Below are positions 37,800 through 52,117 of a stretch of DNA of 64,000 nt, piece after piece (positions within the stretch are counted from its first letter, which is position 1; each line of letters starts with the position of its first letter). This stretch comes from Adiantum capillus-veneris (Eukaryota; Streptophyta; Polypodiopsida; Polypodiales; Pteridaceae), in assembly GCA_014529385.2 (NCBI GenBank), contig CM043942.1:48466244-48530243 (forward strand). The letters are read 5' to 3'. Below the pieces are notes generated by a model. The model saw only the letters and a program-made list of their open reading frames with translations. It searched no databases and was not told the DNA's origin. A program made the position numbers and the translations under genes.

Positions 37800-39734
37800 T
37801 GTCAAAGAGTTGGCGGTCTTGCTAGGAAGGCGCCGGAACTCTAGCTATGAGGGTTTGTGGGGAGACTGTGAAGGCTTTCACTTAAGCAAGCTTAGTGTTT
37901 ATAGCAAATACATTGTGTGTAGCCATTGGAATCTTACACGCAAACACACACATATGCACACGTGAAACCCTCAAAATAAAACAAAGATGAAAACATCAAG
38001 GTTTTGATCGTATCTAATCAAAGGTAAGATGAAAGGGTTCGCAAATGCATTTATAGCAGCAAGTCGTTGTGCTCCAAATAGACTGCAAATGGTTCTTTGA
38101 AACTGTGACTTAGTGCCCTGGGGTAGTCACTTATCAAAAGACCCCTATATCACGTGCGTTCAAGAGGTAATTAATAATATCCCAATATACATACTATACT
38201 TACACTGTGAGCCTATTTAAAAAACCCCCACCCCCCTCTGTATGTATACATTTTTATACATTTTGGTCTTTTAATAATCCTCTCCGATTAACTCACGTGA
38301 TATCATACACATTCTAAAAAGTGACTGCCCCGGGCTTGGTGCTTACAAAGATGTAGATGTTTTGCCTAGTGATAGGAGTGAGCCGTGTGTACAAGTCTTC
38401 TTGGTTCGTAAGGCTCAACCCCTAGAGGAGAATAAATATGTGCACATCGAAAGAATTAGAGTAGTCTAGTAGTGGCAAAATAAGAGGACGTGGAGAAAGA
38501 AGAATTTCTCGCAGTCTTTCCGGACCAAAGAGTAACACAATTCTCTGTTGGAAGTGGATTTTATGGCTAATACAAAAATTAATCCTAATATTTTTCACAA
38601 AGTGAAAGGGTTGAAAGGTTACACCATTGGGATTATACATCTAAGAAAGTTTAGAAAGCAGTCAAACAACACAAAGACCCACACAAGCTCAAGCCAAATA
38701 AGTGAAGCACACCTCAAGACTTTGTGGTCTTGTAGCCAACTTGATGAAGTAGAAGATGAGTAGTAGTACCCAACACCGTTTGCGAGCCACAAACAATGTG
38801 TCTTTATTCATGAAAGAAGGTTGCATAGAGTGTATGAGTATTACAAGTGAGGAGATAGAAGGCTTGAGGCATGAGGTAGCAAGATCAAGATGCGTTGGGC
38901 TGAAATTGAGAGAAAGTTTCACTCAAGGAGATGGCTAGGAGGTTGGGTGATGGCTTGATAGAGTTGCTTGATTGTGGGGATTGCTTGAGCGCTTGATTGC
39001 TTGATGGTTTGCTTGATGCCCAAGTGAGGGACAAGAGGCTCTATTTATAGGTGAAGTTGCCCTTGAAGAACATATTTGCTTAGAAATATCCAAGGGATTT
39101 GTGTGACAAGTGTCTATCTTTTCAAAATATCTTGAAATTATCTTCAAAGTTTCTAGATCTTTCTCTTCGAGAAATATCTAGAGGTTCTTCTAGATCTTTC
39201 TCCAGATATCTTCTCCTTGCGGCCACATGTCAAGGGTTAAGCCTCCAAGAGTTGTTGAGCTATGGTGGGAACATGTGCATAAAATATCTTCATAAATAAT
39301 TGAGAGAGAGCTTTGCATACATCATGGATCACATCAAACAAACACGTAACCACTTTTCTAAGGGATTTTTCTAGGTCCATAATCACTCCAAAGTGCACCT
39401 ACTATGTGTAGAATGACACCTCATGGGGTATACTATGACTAAGGCCACTTTTGGCCATGCTACACATGTCATATGCCACCTAGGATGCCTAGTAGATAGG
39501 AGGTATGTTTTATAGGCTTATTTCATCATGGCTCCAAGAAGAGGTTCACAAAGAAGCCCGGGATCATAGTACGAAGCCCATTGCCAACAAGAGTGACACA
39601 TCAGACTTCGACTAGCTTTTTGCATGCTAAATAGAAAATGCATATACTTATACACACTTAATACATACACATGAAATCCATAATATTGTAGGGCTTAGCT
39701 TCCGTTCCCACTATACATGTGCCACGGCACGACA
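37800..39734 (-). repeat. Inner Gypsy 5' LTR (1935 bp)
   Basis: In element orientation it begins TGTCGTGCCGTGGC and ends TTTGACA. It contains the MITE at 38,116-38,334. Apart from that and the 17-base indel it matches the 3' LTR with scattered substitutions. Confidence 0.9.
38116..38334. mobile_element. MITE inside the LTR (219 bp)
   Basis: Absent from the partner LTR, where CTTAGTG is followed directly by CTTACAAAG. Here CTTAGTG (38,109-38,115) and CTTGGTG (38,335-38,341) flank an element with imperfect terminal inverted repeats of about 50 bases: CCCTGGGGTAGTCACTT at the left against CCCGGGGCAGTCACTTTTT, reverse complement, at the right. Both arms contain TATCACGTG-type sequence. The 7-base duplication (one mismatch) could be part of an 8-base hAT or 9-base Mutator duplication. 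The family is not settled. Confidence 0.85.
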
Positions 39735-39738
39735 CCGC

Positions 39739-41083
39739 ATAAGGAGGAGCATGAGATTCATATATTCCTTTCTTATGGAGTGAGTTAATAACTCATAGTC
39801 TATTGCCATAGAGAAGATAACCATGTTGTAAAGTAAATGGTTCCTCTTTCTTCACTAATGCAAGGGCTAAAATCACATCTCTAAAATTGGGATGAATAGC
39901 ATACTCATCTATCATAGAAGATAGATCATTGTGAGTTACTATGGAAACTGTATTCACTCTCGGTCATCTTGAGAGTGCATCGGCTACTTGATTATGCTTG
40001 CCAGCAATGTGAGCAATATGAAAATGAAATTGCGAAAGAAAATTTTCCCACATCATTTTTTTGTCGGATAGCTTGGTCTACGTCATGAAGTACTTAAGAG
40101 ACTTTAGTGATCCGTTCGCAGAATGAAAGGAATCCCCCATAAATAGTGCTTCCATGAGTCTAAGGCATGTAGAACTGTGAGGAGTTCCTTTTCATATATG
40201 CCTAGGGCTTGCTCAATAGGGTCGAGCCTTCGACTTTCATAGCCTATGGTGTGCCCTTCTTGGAGCAAAACAGCTCCAAGGCAATCACCACAAGCGTCAC
40301 ATTGGACCTCAAATGGCTTTGAGAGATCCGGTAGTGTAAGCACAGGTTGAGAGATATGCTTTTCTTTAAGCTTTTCGAAAGCATTGTTCTCCTTAGCAGA
40401 CCATGTATACCTAACGATTTTCTTTGTAAGGTCATATAATGGTCCCACAATTTGTGAGAACTTTTCTATGAAGCGTCTATAGTATGCACCCATACCTATA
40501 AAGCTTCTTAGTTCATGAAGATTCCTTGGTTTAGACCATCCTTTTATTACCTCTAACTTTGATGGATCCATTTGGATGCCATCTTGAGAGATAATGTGAC
40601 CTAAATACTAAATCTCTTGCAAGAAAAAATCACTTTTCTTTTTATTAACATAAAGTTTATTCTCTCTTAGAACTTGAAATATTACCTAAAGGTGTTGCTT
40701 GTGTTCATCTAATGAATTAGAGTAGATGATAATAGCATCAAAGAATACTCCACTGAAGGTTCGTTGAGGCCTGAATAGCTTCTCCATCAAGCGCTTGAAT
40801 GTGGCTCGTGCATTGGTCAAGCCAAAAAGCATGACAATATATTCATAAAGACCAAACGTAGTGTGAAATGCGGTTTTTACAATGACTTGATCAACTATCC
40901 TTATTTGATGATAGCCACTTTTTAGGTCAATCCTAGTGAAGTAGGTCGATCCTTGTAGCTTATCAAATAGGTCTTCTACCAGTGGAACGGGAAACCTATT
41001 CTTGATAGTGATCCTATTTAGTGCTCTATAGTTGACACACATACGATATGTGTCGTCTTTCTTTTGCACTAGTAACACAGGTG
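39739..41083 (-). pseudogene. Outer Gypsy reverse transcriptase, RNase H and start of integrase
   Basis: From 41,083 downward: PVLLVQKKDDTYRMCVNYRA, RIDLKSGYHQIRI, LFGLTNARATF and the active site VFFDAIIIYS, where the second catalytic Asp has become Ala. A TAG at 40,686-40,688 and another at 40,608-40,610 each stand where Gln is usual. Next come KWSKPRN-type connection sequence, RNase H with Asp in VQCDACGDCLGAVL and Glu in YEKELLTVL, a TAG at 40,078-40,080, and a degraded tail leading to HAPPYA at the junction with the inner Gypsy. The piece joins upstream to the RT start at 56 kb and downstream to the integrase at 30 kb. Confidence 0.88.
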
Positions 41084-41280
41084 TTATGGAATTGATATTT
41101 ATCCATTTATTGCAGTTGACAGGTGGCAAAAGTATTAGCAGATAATGGATTATGTAGAAGGATATTATATTTTATGTATATTTGATTATTCAAGTGCTCT
41201 TTATGAGCTTTGGCCATTTATGACCGACCGACCAGTTTGTACTCACAATTGACCATTTAAGAAATCTATAAAACAAATAC

Positions 41281-41696
41281 GTGCAAGAGGAAAATGGTCA
41301 CTCTTGCAATGGGGGAGATTGCATCCAGTGTCCGTCTCATTCTCCTATCCAAGATTTGGGAATCAAAGAAGAGATGCCTGTGTTATATTGTGATAGTCAA
41401 AGTGCTATACAATTGGCTCGCAATCCAGTTTATCACTCAAAGACAAAGCATGTGGATGTGAAGTATCATTTCATCAGGGAAATGCTCGAGGATAAGCAAC
41501 TTCAGCTTGTCAAAGTTCACACCACAGAAAATCCTGTTGATCTCCTTACAAAAGGACTTCCCTCATAGAGCTTTGCGCATTTTCGCAAGTAGTTAGGTGT
41601 AAGGTAGTACATCACTTCTCTACATCTCTTGTATATTAGCTTGTATAGTAGCTTCTCTCACACTTAAAGTACCACATTGGACTTTAAGTGGGAGGT
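41281..41696 (+). pseudogene. Copia RNase H end and polypurine tract
   Basis: From about 41,365 the frame encodes the end of a Copia RNase H: VLYCDSQSAIQLARN, HSKTKHVDVKYHFIREML, VHTTENPVDLLTKGL, with stop TAG at 41,566-41,568. A short 3' untranslated part with the purine tract TTTAAGTGGGAGG leads to the LTR. Everything 5' of RNase H is missing. The sequence differs from the young Copia at 16-20 kb, so it is another family. Confidence 0.85.
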
Positions 41697-41990
41697 TGTT
41701 GGGGTATAAAGCCCAATGTGGTCGCCCAGGTAAGTGGGCGGGCCGCCAGGTATGTACACATATTCTTTTGTAAAAACCTAATAAGAACTCACTATGCTCT
41801 ACACATTACAGTAGAGCGAGTTCATCATATCGCCGTGCTCTTCTTCTCGCACTCTCTCTCTCGCGTCGCACTTCCGCTCGTACTCCTTCACACATGACTG
41901 TACTACAAGTGCTTGTGTCGAGTGCCTAGACTCTATATTGTCTGTCTCTCGACTCCAAAGCAATAATAATAATATTAAGCTGGTTCAAAA
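41697..41990 (+). repeat. Copia fragment 3' LTR
   Basis: Begins TGTTGGGGTATAAAGCCC directly after the purine tract, as expected of a Copia LTR. The right end is not certain because no partner LTR is present for comparison. Confidence 0.6.
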
Positions 41991-42040
41991 TTAATTTGTC
42001 GATACATGAATTATTCACCAATGCTATTAATTATAGTACC

Positions 42041-43297
42041 AGATAATGGGGTCTGATGAGGTTTGATCACAAACGTCCTGATGGCAGACACCAATTAAAA
42101 GACCTGATGAAGATTGACCACAAACGTCCTGATGGCCCCCGAATATGCTTGCGACTCATCGGATCCCTTTGATGCAGGCGAGAAAGCACCTGCGGCTGCG
42201 ACAGTGCGCATATTGATATAGTCAAAGATGCTATCGTCGTCGACGACCACGCAGGTCGACCCCATCTTCATCACACTATAACTGCTGTCATTAGAACTGC
42301 TAGATTGTAGGCTGATCATGCGGCTGCTTCCCATAAGGGTGAAGCCCGTCCGGGGATGATTGTATGGAGCTCAACACCGGGGCTACGAAGGGCCCTCGCA
42401 ATTGTCCCGTCCCAGATCACATCCTCCAAATGGAGATTGTAGTATTAGGCTCAGGTAGTTTAGTCTCAGCAATATTGCAGGCTGCTCGCTCGTTTCTGCA
42501 CTCTGAGTCTTTGTAAGGCATAGCATTCACGTTAGAGCTCAGGGAAATCAAAGTGCCATCCTTTGTCAATGTGTATAAGCTTCTCAGAGACTTTGCACCA
42601 TTTCTAGGATCAACCGCTAGATCAGCTCATGATAATGCTGCGCTTCATTTTCCGTGTGATGATTTAGACGATGTACGCTTTACTCCATTTGCAGATCTCT
42701 CGTTGCAACATTCATGATTTTTGTGCCTACAATCCTTTGTCGCCATGCACGGGCTCCACGTTCTTGGAAACTAAATCACTTTGCTTTGCTGGGCTCTTCC
42801 CTTGTCTACAATATGGACTACCCCTCATGGGGCTCATGCCCTGCACTTGAATGCCTGTCAAGAGGAATCTCATAAGCTTGGTTGCAAGCTCACTGGCCGA
42901 ATGCACCGAGTCGTCACATTCTCTGCAAAGAAGAGCTTAATCTTTAACATGCAAAAGAAAAATGATGGCTTCTCTTGAAATTATGCAAGCCCAATTATTA
43001 CAACAATACTCCATTTCAAAACTACAGCTCCTAGAAAAACAATGTTTAAGAGTAATATTGTAAACACATATTCTGACCTAACATGGCTATAATACAGCTT
43101 ATACGTACCTAGTGGATGTTGCTAAACAAGCTGCCCTCTTCCCTTTGCTCTCTTTTGCTACAGGCATAGGCTTCTGATAGGTGAACGATCGACTACTAGC
43201 TGCATGGGCTTTTGCACTGGTCAAATTACTATCGTGCAATTGCATCAACAGTGTATAGTTTTTCTCATGTGGCCGTTGAAGCCGGTGCATGAGCTTG

Positions 43298-43298
<1 letters not shown>
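42041..43298 (-). pseudogene. Spliced-looking gene fragment, unknown product
   Basis: On the minus strand an open segment from about 43,298 to 43,109 ends in ACTAG followed by a GTACGTAT donor. After a 186-base intron, CTTCTTTGCAG is followed by an open segment 42,922-42,727 that continues in the same frame (STR joined to ECDDSVHS). Further left, 42,334-42,095 is open with SVMKMGSTCVVVDDDSIFDYINM. Introns of this kind are not part of LTR elements, so this looks like host gene sequence carried in or caught between insertions. A tandem duplication of about 50 bases (GCCATCAGGACGTTTGTG) lies near 42,070-42,130. The product is not recognised. (CT)n at 43,303-43,344 stands before the first exon. 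Confidence 0.4.
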
Positions 43299-46715
<3,417 letters not shown>

Positions 46716-46728
46716 TGGCATCAGATCA
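46716..46728 (+). other. Degenerate initiator Met primer site
   Basis: TGGCATCAGATCA, 150 bases ahead of the Tat-like gag, matches TGGTATCAGAGCA at 11 of 13 positions. The position fits a primer site, but no LTR end (CA) precedes it. Confidence 0.35.
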
Positions 46729-46878
46729 ACCATTTGTCCTACCTTTGGTACAAGGCAATGTACCGTTTGAAGTTTTAATCTATGTCCTAGTATAAGAGGG
46801 TATACACGCCTCCTTGTAAAGAAGAAAAAAACTTTTGCAAGTTAAGCAGTGTGTCTTTCTAGCTCTCTCTCAGTAATC

Positions 46879-47676
46879 ATGGCAAGTGTAGCATTTCCAA
46901 CATTTAAAGGAAAGAAGGGGGAGGATTTGGTAACAGACTTCCTAGATGACTTTGAAGTAGCATGTGTAGTGAGTAACAAAGATACGGATGAATCCCGGGT
47001 TAGAATCTTCTAGCATCTCATGAAGCTAGAAGCTAGATCATGGTACAATGCACTTCCACAAGCAACCAAGGATGACTGGGAACCCTTAAAAACCGCTTTT
47101 AAGAGGCGCTTTGGGGGAGGTACCACTTCAGAAAAGTTGTGGGACAAGTTGAGAGACTTGAAGCAGGAGGGTCTTTTAGAATATGCCACCTATGAGTCCA
47201 AATTTGTGGATTTGTGGGAACGGTGGGTTGAGTCACTGGCAAGGGGGGAAGCTGCACCCGATTTCCTAAAAAAAGATCGGTTCACGCATGGCTTATGGCC
47301 GCTTCTCAAGGAGAAGGTGAAAGGTAGATTCCCGGCTACGTACGAGTTAGCTGTTGAGATTGCTCGCCTTAAGGACAAGAAGCTGCGAATGAAAGCCAAA
47401 GAAACCGAGTCAACAGAAGCAGGAACATTGCGTCGACCAGCAACTACGACAACCACCATACCACCACCACCGGCTCTTGGGGTAAGAGATGACCAACAAG
47501 ATATGTTGGCCCATATTACTGACCAACTGCGGAATTTGTCTGTCCACTTAATACAACAAGGGAGGAGTCAAGAAAGAGATCAAGACCCTGGAAGAGCACG
47601 ACGACAAAACAGGGAGTATCATCGCTACAACTGTGGAGAAGACGGTCACGGTATGTACTACTGTCCCAAACCATGA
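46879..47676 (+). pseudogene. Tat-like gag
   Basis: The ATG at 46,879 (MASVAFPTFKGKKGED) opens the gag. It runs 44 codons to TAG at 47,011-47,013, which lies where Gln would read through to HLMKLEARSWYNALP. The retrotransposon gag core follows (WEPLKTAFKRRFGG, YATYESKFVDLWERW), then the knuckle YNCGEDGHGMYYC at about 47,626-47,668. TGA at 47,674-47,676 ends the open part, but the same frame continues in the protease region. Gag would form the virus-like particle. Confidence 0.85.
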
Positions 47677-48663
47677 CAAAACTATAATAGAGGAGGTAGG
47701 AGGAACCAATTGTCACCCCCTAGAGAAACAACACCCCCACCCCGAGCACCAAACCCACCAACACAAATTCTACGTCCACCCAAGACACCACTACAAGCAT
47801 CCATCCCACCTCTTCCACCAGTCCCACCACCTGATCGCCTTGTAAACATCATAAGGCTAGATGAGAAAGGAAAAGCCGTAGTAGTGGATCCACCCAGAGC
47901 AAAGGATAAGGAGAAGGTAACCTTTTTAGAACCACTTGAGGCCATGAATGTGAAAAGAGCTAGGAGGGAGAAGGCTACACAATCAGATGATGAGAGAAGC
48001 ATGAGAGGAGAAACTAGCAAGAGGCCATCCAGGCCACGACGGAAATTGGGCATCACCGACTTCCAGCTAGGGGAAAGTTCTAAGCCCTATGATCTAACAT
48101 TGGATGTGGTAGAGCAAGGACCGAAGATTACATGGCCACATTTGCTAAATCTTGTACCTAAAGTAAGGCGACAATGGTCTAAAATGGTAAGTACAAGATG
48201 CTCCAAAACAAAGGTAGCCGGAGCAATTTCGGGATGCAACATGGATGACATCCTTCCAATTGTCGATGTACACATAAAAGGAAAGAGGGTTGGAAACACC
48301 TACATTGATGGAGGTGCACAAATCTGTGTAATGAGCGACGCTATGATGCTTCGATTAGGGCTCGAGGTTGACAGGCCTTCTCCATGCAAGGCAAAGATGG
48401 CAAACAACGCAAAAGTAAAGTGTGTGGGTGTGGTAAGTGCCGTGAAAATCAAAGCTTTCAACACTGAGGTAGAGGTAGATTTTTTTGTAATGCCTACTAA
48501 GGGGGAGGGCTATCCACTAATTTTGGGAAGGCCATGGTTGATGGCCATGAAGGCAAAACAGTACTGGGGTACTGGCCTTCTACGCATGACCGGTAAGAAA
48601 GGGGAGACAATCTTCTACGACATGAGGATTGGCAAGCAGAAGCAAATGAATCTGGAAACATAG
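47677..48663 (+). pseudogene. Tat-like Pro-rich linker and protease
   Basis: In frame with gag. A Pro-rich linker (about 47,710-47,840) and a Lys/Arg-rich segment lead to a retropepsin-like domain with VGNTYIDGGAQICVMS, where IDGG replaces the usual DSG or DTG, and GEGYPLILGRPWL at the end. TAG at 48,661-48,663 falls where Gln fits, and the frame continues with an acidic Ser-rich stretch into RT. Confidence 0.8.
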
Positions 48664-50030
48664 GCAGATGAAACCACTAGCGAATCTTCCAGTTCTGAGG
48701 AGGAGGCCACATCCACCGACAAAAGTGACAGTTCCATTGATGTGATGGGTATCATTATGAAGGATCCACAAAGGGTAAGCACAACTGGTGATCCATCACC
48801 AAAAGGGCAACCCAATGAAGAGGAGAGCAAATCACCTGGCTTAGGAGAAAGTAGGTTGAAGGGTATGTTGTCTACAGAATTAACACTTGAGGAGAAAGAT
48901 AGTTTTTTGCAAATGTTGATGGGATTTCCTAACCTGTTCATTGACAACTATGAAAGAATCACAGGCATTACAGTGGTGGAACATCATATTAAGCTGAAGG
49001 AAGGGGTAAAACCAGTTGTGCAAAAGCTACGACGACTGGGGGTCATACAAGAAAAGGCACTCTTGGCCGAGGTAAGGAAACTGTTGGAGGTGGGATTCAT
49101 CTATCCTGTAGAAAACTCAGAATGGGTGTCACCCGTAGTGGTGATGCCTATAAAGAATGGTAAGTGGAGGGTCTGTGTTGACTACAAACCACTAAATGCA
49201 GCTACAAAGAGAGACCACTTTCCTCTCCCTTTCTTGGATGAAATTCTGAATGAAGTAGCGGGTTTTGAATGCTATACCGTCTGTGATGGTTATTCAGGAT
49301 ACTTTCAAATACGCATAGCCTTGGAAGATCAGCTAAAAACCACTTTTATCACGCCATGGGTTGTTTTGCATACAGGGTTATGCCATTTGGTCTCACAAAT
49401 GCACCTGCCACATTCCAAAGATATGTCACATATGTTTTTCAACCGTTCTTTGGAACATCCATAAGAGTGTTCATTGATGATTTTTGTATATATAGCTCCC
49501 GTATTTCACATTTAGAAAAGGTAAATGAAGGTTTGGCCAGGTTGCAGAGCCTAGGTGGGCAATTAAATGTGGATAAATGTCACATTGGGGAGAGTAAAGT
49601 CATTCTACTAGGCCATGAAATTTCAGCAAGAGGTATCAACGCCGACCCAAGTAAGGTGTCCGCACTCATAGCCCTACCTTCACCAACGACCGCACGTCAA
49701 CTGGTCTCTTTTCTACAGAAGGTGAGGTACTTAAGTAGATTCATACATCTACTATCACAACTTGTTCTACCACTGCAACAACTCACTCAAAGATCAACTT
49801 TCACTTGGGACGAGGAAAGCGAACATCACTACAACAAGGTAAAGGAGGTCTTAGCCACTCTGCCAACTATCTCACCACCTAAGTGGGAGAAAAAATTCTA
49901 TGTCACCTCAAGTGTTGGTGATGACTCATTGGGGGCTGTGCTACTCCAAAAGGATACGACGACATCTTTCATGAGGCCAATCTACTTCTCTAGTTGAATG
50001 ATGACAGCATGAGAGAAAGGTTTCACCCAT
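48664..50030 (+). pseudogene. Tat-like reverse transcriptase and first RNase H
   Basis: RT signatures: VIQEKALLAEVRKLLEVGFI, WVSPVVVMPIKNGKWRVCVDY, YTVCDGYSGYFQIRI and, after a frameshift near 49,370-49,400, VMPFGLTNAPATFQRYV and the active site FIDDFCIYS. Connection and RNase H sequence follow (YLSRFIHLLSQL, FYVTSSVGDDSLGAVLLQ). TGA at 49,995-49,997 and at 50,010-50,012 stand where Arg and Trp are expected. The RNase H runs into the next feature (THVEHLVLALRSA). Confidence 0.88.
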
Positions 50031-50800
50031 GTGGAACACTTAGTCCTAGCTCTTAGATCTGCAACTACAAAGTTTAGGTCATATTTGTTGCCTAAGCAAT
50101 TTGTGATTCTAACCACGGATGAAATATTTCCCTATGTTGTACAACACATGGATGTGTCTGCTAGGATTACTAAATGGCTAGTTCATATGCAAGAGTTTGA
50201 CTACACGGTACAGGTAGAAAGCACGACAAGGGCAAGTTTGGGGGGACTCATGACCTACCAAGTCTTTGAAAGGGAGGAGAAGCAATCTAAGGAAGGAGAA
50301 GTCCGATTACCTCCAGTACCACCGATGGTAGAAGGAGCACACTCTCTCTACTTTGATGGAGCCTACAAGCGAGCGTCCGACAAAGCAGCTGCAGGCATAG
50401 TGGTCTTTGATGACAAAGGGACAAAGGTATTTTTGCTGGGCCAATTGTTAGATTCACATTCTAAAAATGAAGCTGAGTATGCAGCACTAACCAAGGGTCT
50501 ACAATGGTGCGTCTCGCAAGGTGTACAACGCCTTAATGTATTTGGGGATGCTCTACTTCTGGTAAGGCAAGTAAATGGAGCATGGACAGGCAAGAATCCT
50601 AGTTTAAGGACTCACTTAAGTGGTGTAAAAACCTTGTTGGGTAAGTTTTAAGAAGTTCAAATACACCATATCCCAAGCTCAAAACCAAGAAGCAGATGCC
50701 CTAGCAAGTGAAAGACTACAGGAAGTGGTAGTTGGAGCAATAAAACTAAAGCTCCCTCTATTTCAAGGAAGTGATGCCTTGCCTGACATCATGCTTTTTT
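50031..50800 (+). pseudogene. Tat-like second (archaeal-type) RNase H
   Basis: The frame 50,031-50,651 finishes the Gypsy RNase H and tether (VILTTDEIFPYVVQ, ITKWLVHMQEFDYTV). It then has a second, complete RNase H: FDGAYKRASDKAAAGIVVFD with the first Asp, SKNEAEYAALTKGLQW with the Glu, and FGDALLLVRQVNG with the next Asp. After a one-base frameshift near 50,650, NQEADALAS gives the last acidic residue. Known Tat elements carry this additional domain, thought to compensate for a weakened original RNase H. Confidence 0.85.
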
Positions 50801-50939
50801 GAAAACAGGGGAATGCCCATCAGATTTAACAAAGGGACAGAAGCAATGGCTGACGCGGAAGGCCACAAGGTATCAACTCATCAATGACGGTTTGTACTGT
50901 AAGGGTAAGGACCAAATACTCAGGAAGGTCCCTCTCTCT

Positions 50940-52117
50940 CTCAGGAAATCAAAGGAGTAATTGCTAGCTGTCACGACGGGGTTTGTGGTGGTCACTTTGC
51001 CCTAGACATAACAAGTAGGAAAATCTTGCAGGCAGGCTTCATATGGCCTAGCCTCAACCGTGATGTACACCATTGGTGCAAAACGTGTAAGTTGTGTCAA
51101 AAGGCCAGCACTAGGTCACTTATGCCTGAACCACAGACACCTATTCTCTCATATGGCCCATTTGAAAAATGGGGTATCGATGCCATTGGGCCATTACCTA
51201 GGGCCAACTCAGGAAAATTCTACATTATCATGGGGGTCGACTACATGACTAGATGGGCAGAGGCTACAGCCACCACTAGAATCACAGCGGTAGAGGTACC
51301 TAAATTTATCTACGAGCACATATGCTGTAGGTTTGGCACACCTTTAGAGATCATCTCTGATAGAGGGCCAGGTTTCAGAGCAGACTTGGTAGGAGAATTA
51401 ATGCGGAAACTGGGCATTACAAGGAGGCACTCTTCACCATATTACCCTGAATGTAATGGCCTAGTTGAAAAGGTAAATGGAATGGTTTCTAAAATTATTA
51501 CCAAGAAGGTAAACAATCATCCTGGAGACTGGGATAAGTATCTACTACCAGCTTTATGGGCCTATAGAACTTCATTTCGTACATCCTTGGGATTCACACC
51601 ATATCATCTAGTATTTGGTAAGGAAGCAATCTTGCATTTTGAAGTGCAACTACAAAGTCTCAGAGTAATGGCAAGCCAGCTTCAACAGCCCAACATGCAT
51701 TTGAGAGATCACATCATCAACTTGGAAAGACTGCAGCTGGACAGAGAAGAAGCAATAAATTATTATGCAGCACAAGCAGAGCATAGACGGCTTAGCTTTA
51801 ACGAGCATCTCCGGAAAAAAGAATTGAAGAAAGGAATGTTGGTGCTCCGCTATGACAATCGCTTCGACACGTGCAAGGATAAGAAACTCCTGCTCCGATG
51901 GGAAGGCCCTTTCATCATCAGGAAAAAGTATGCCAATGGAAGCTACTAGCTTATGGAGGCTGATGGAAAACTTCATAAAACCAGGGTAATTGGTTGGCGA
52001 CTTAAACCTTATTTTCTTCGATTTCACCAGGCTCCACCAATTGACATTCCAGATGAGGACACACCATCAGCCGCCACCTCCGACGATAATGATCAAACAG
52101 ATGAGCTAGAGACATGA
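50940..52117 (+). pseudogene. Tat-like integrase
   Basis: From about 50,960: zinc domain with HFALDITSRKILQAGFIWP and CKTCKLCQ. The core has WGIDAIGPLP, ISDRGPGF and NGLVEKVNGMV (D, D, E) inside an open frame at 51,026-51,949. A C-terminal part follows with KGMLVLRYDNRF and LRWEGPFIIRKKY. TAG at 51,947-51,949 stands where Gln fits (SY then LMEADGKL). The same frame continues to TGA at 52,115-52,117 with an acidic tail. All three catalytic acids are present, so this is the least damaged domain of the element. Confidence 0.88.

Larger units (their letters stand above)
30136..39738 (-). mobile_element. Inner Gypsy retrotransposon inside the outer integrase
   Basis: A second minus-strand Gypsy with LTRs at 30,140-31,865 and 37,800-39,734, flanked by CCGC at 30,136-30,139 and 39,735-39,738. 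Taking it out, with one CCGC, restores an uninterrupted zinc-binding domain of the outer integrase. Its own genes lie between 31,866 and 37,730. The LTRs differ by a MITE (219 bases plus 7-base duplication) and a 17-base indel, which together account exactly for 1726 versus 1935 bases. The RT has MPFLDDVPIK in place of the usual YxDD, and gag has an unusual CxWCDSTEHARREC knuckle. I associate that lineage with non-seed plants and fungi from memory, without proof. Confidence 0.9.
46879..52117 (+). mobile_element. Tat-like Gypsy internal region
   Basis: Gag, protease, RT, RNase H, a second RNase H and integrase follow in that order on the plus strand. The additional RNase H between the Gypsy RNase H and integrase is the mark of the Tat clade (Retand, Ogre and relatives). 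Frames from 46,879 to about 49,400 are one reading frame interrupted only by TAG 47,011, TGA 47,674 and TAG 48,661. After a frameshift the rest is interrupted by TGA 49,995, TGA 50,010, a one-base T insertion near 50,650 and TAG 51,947. The element was lost to point mutation rather than large deletions. A 3' LTR candidate follows; no 5' LTR was found. Confidence 0.88.
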
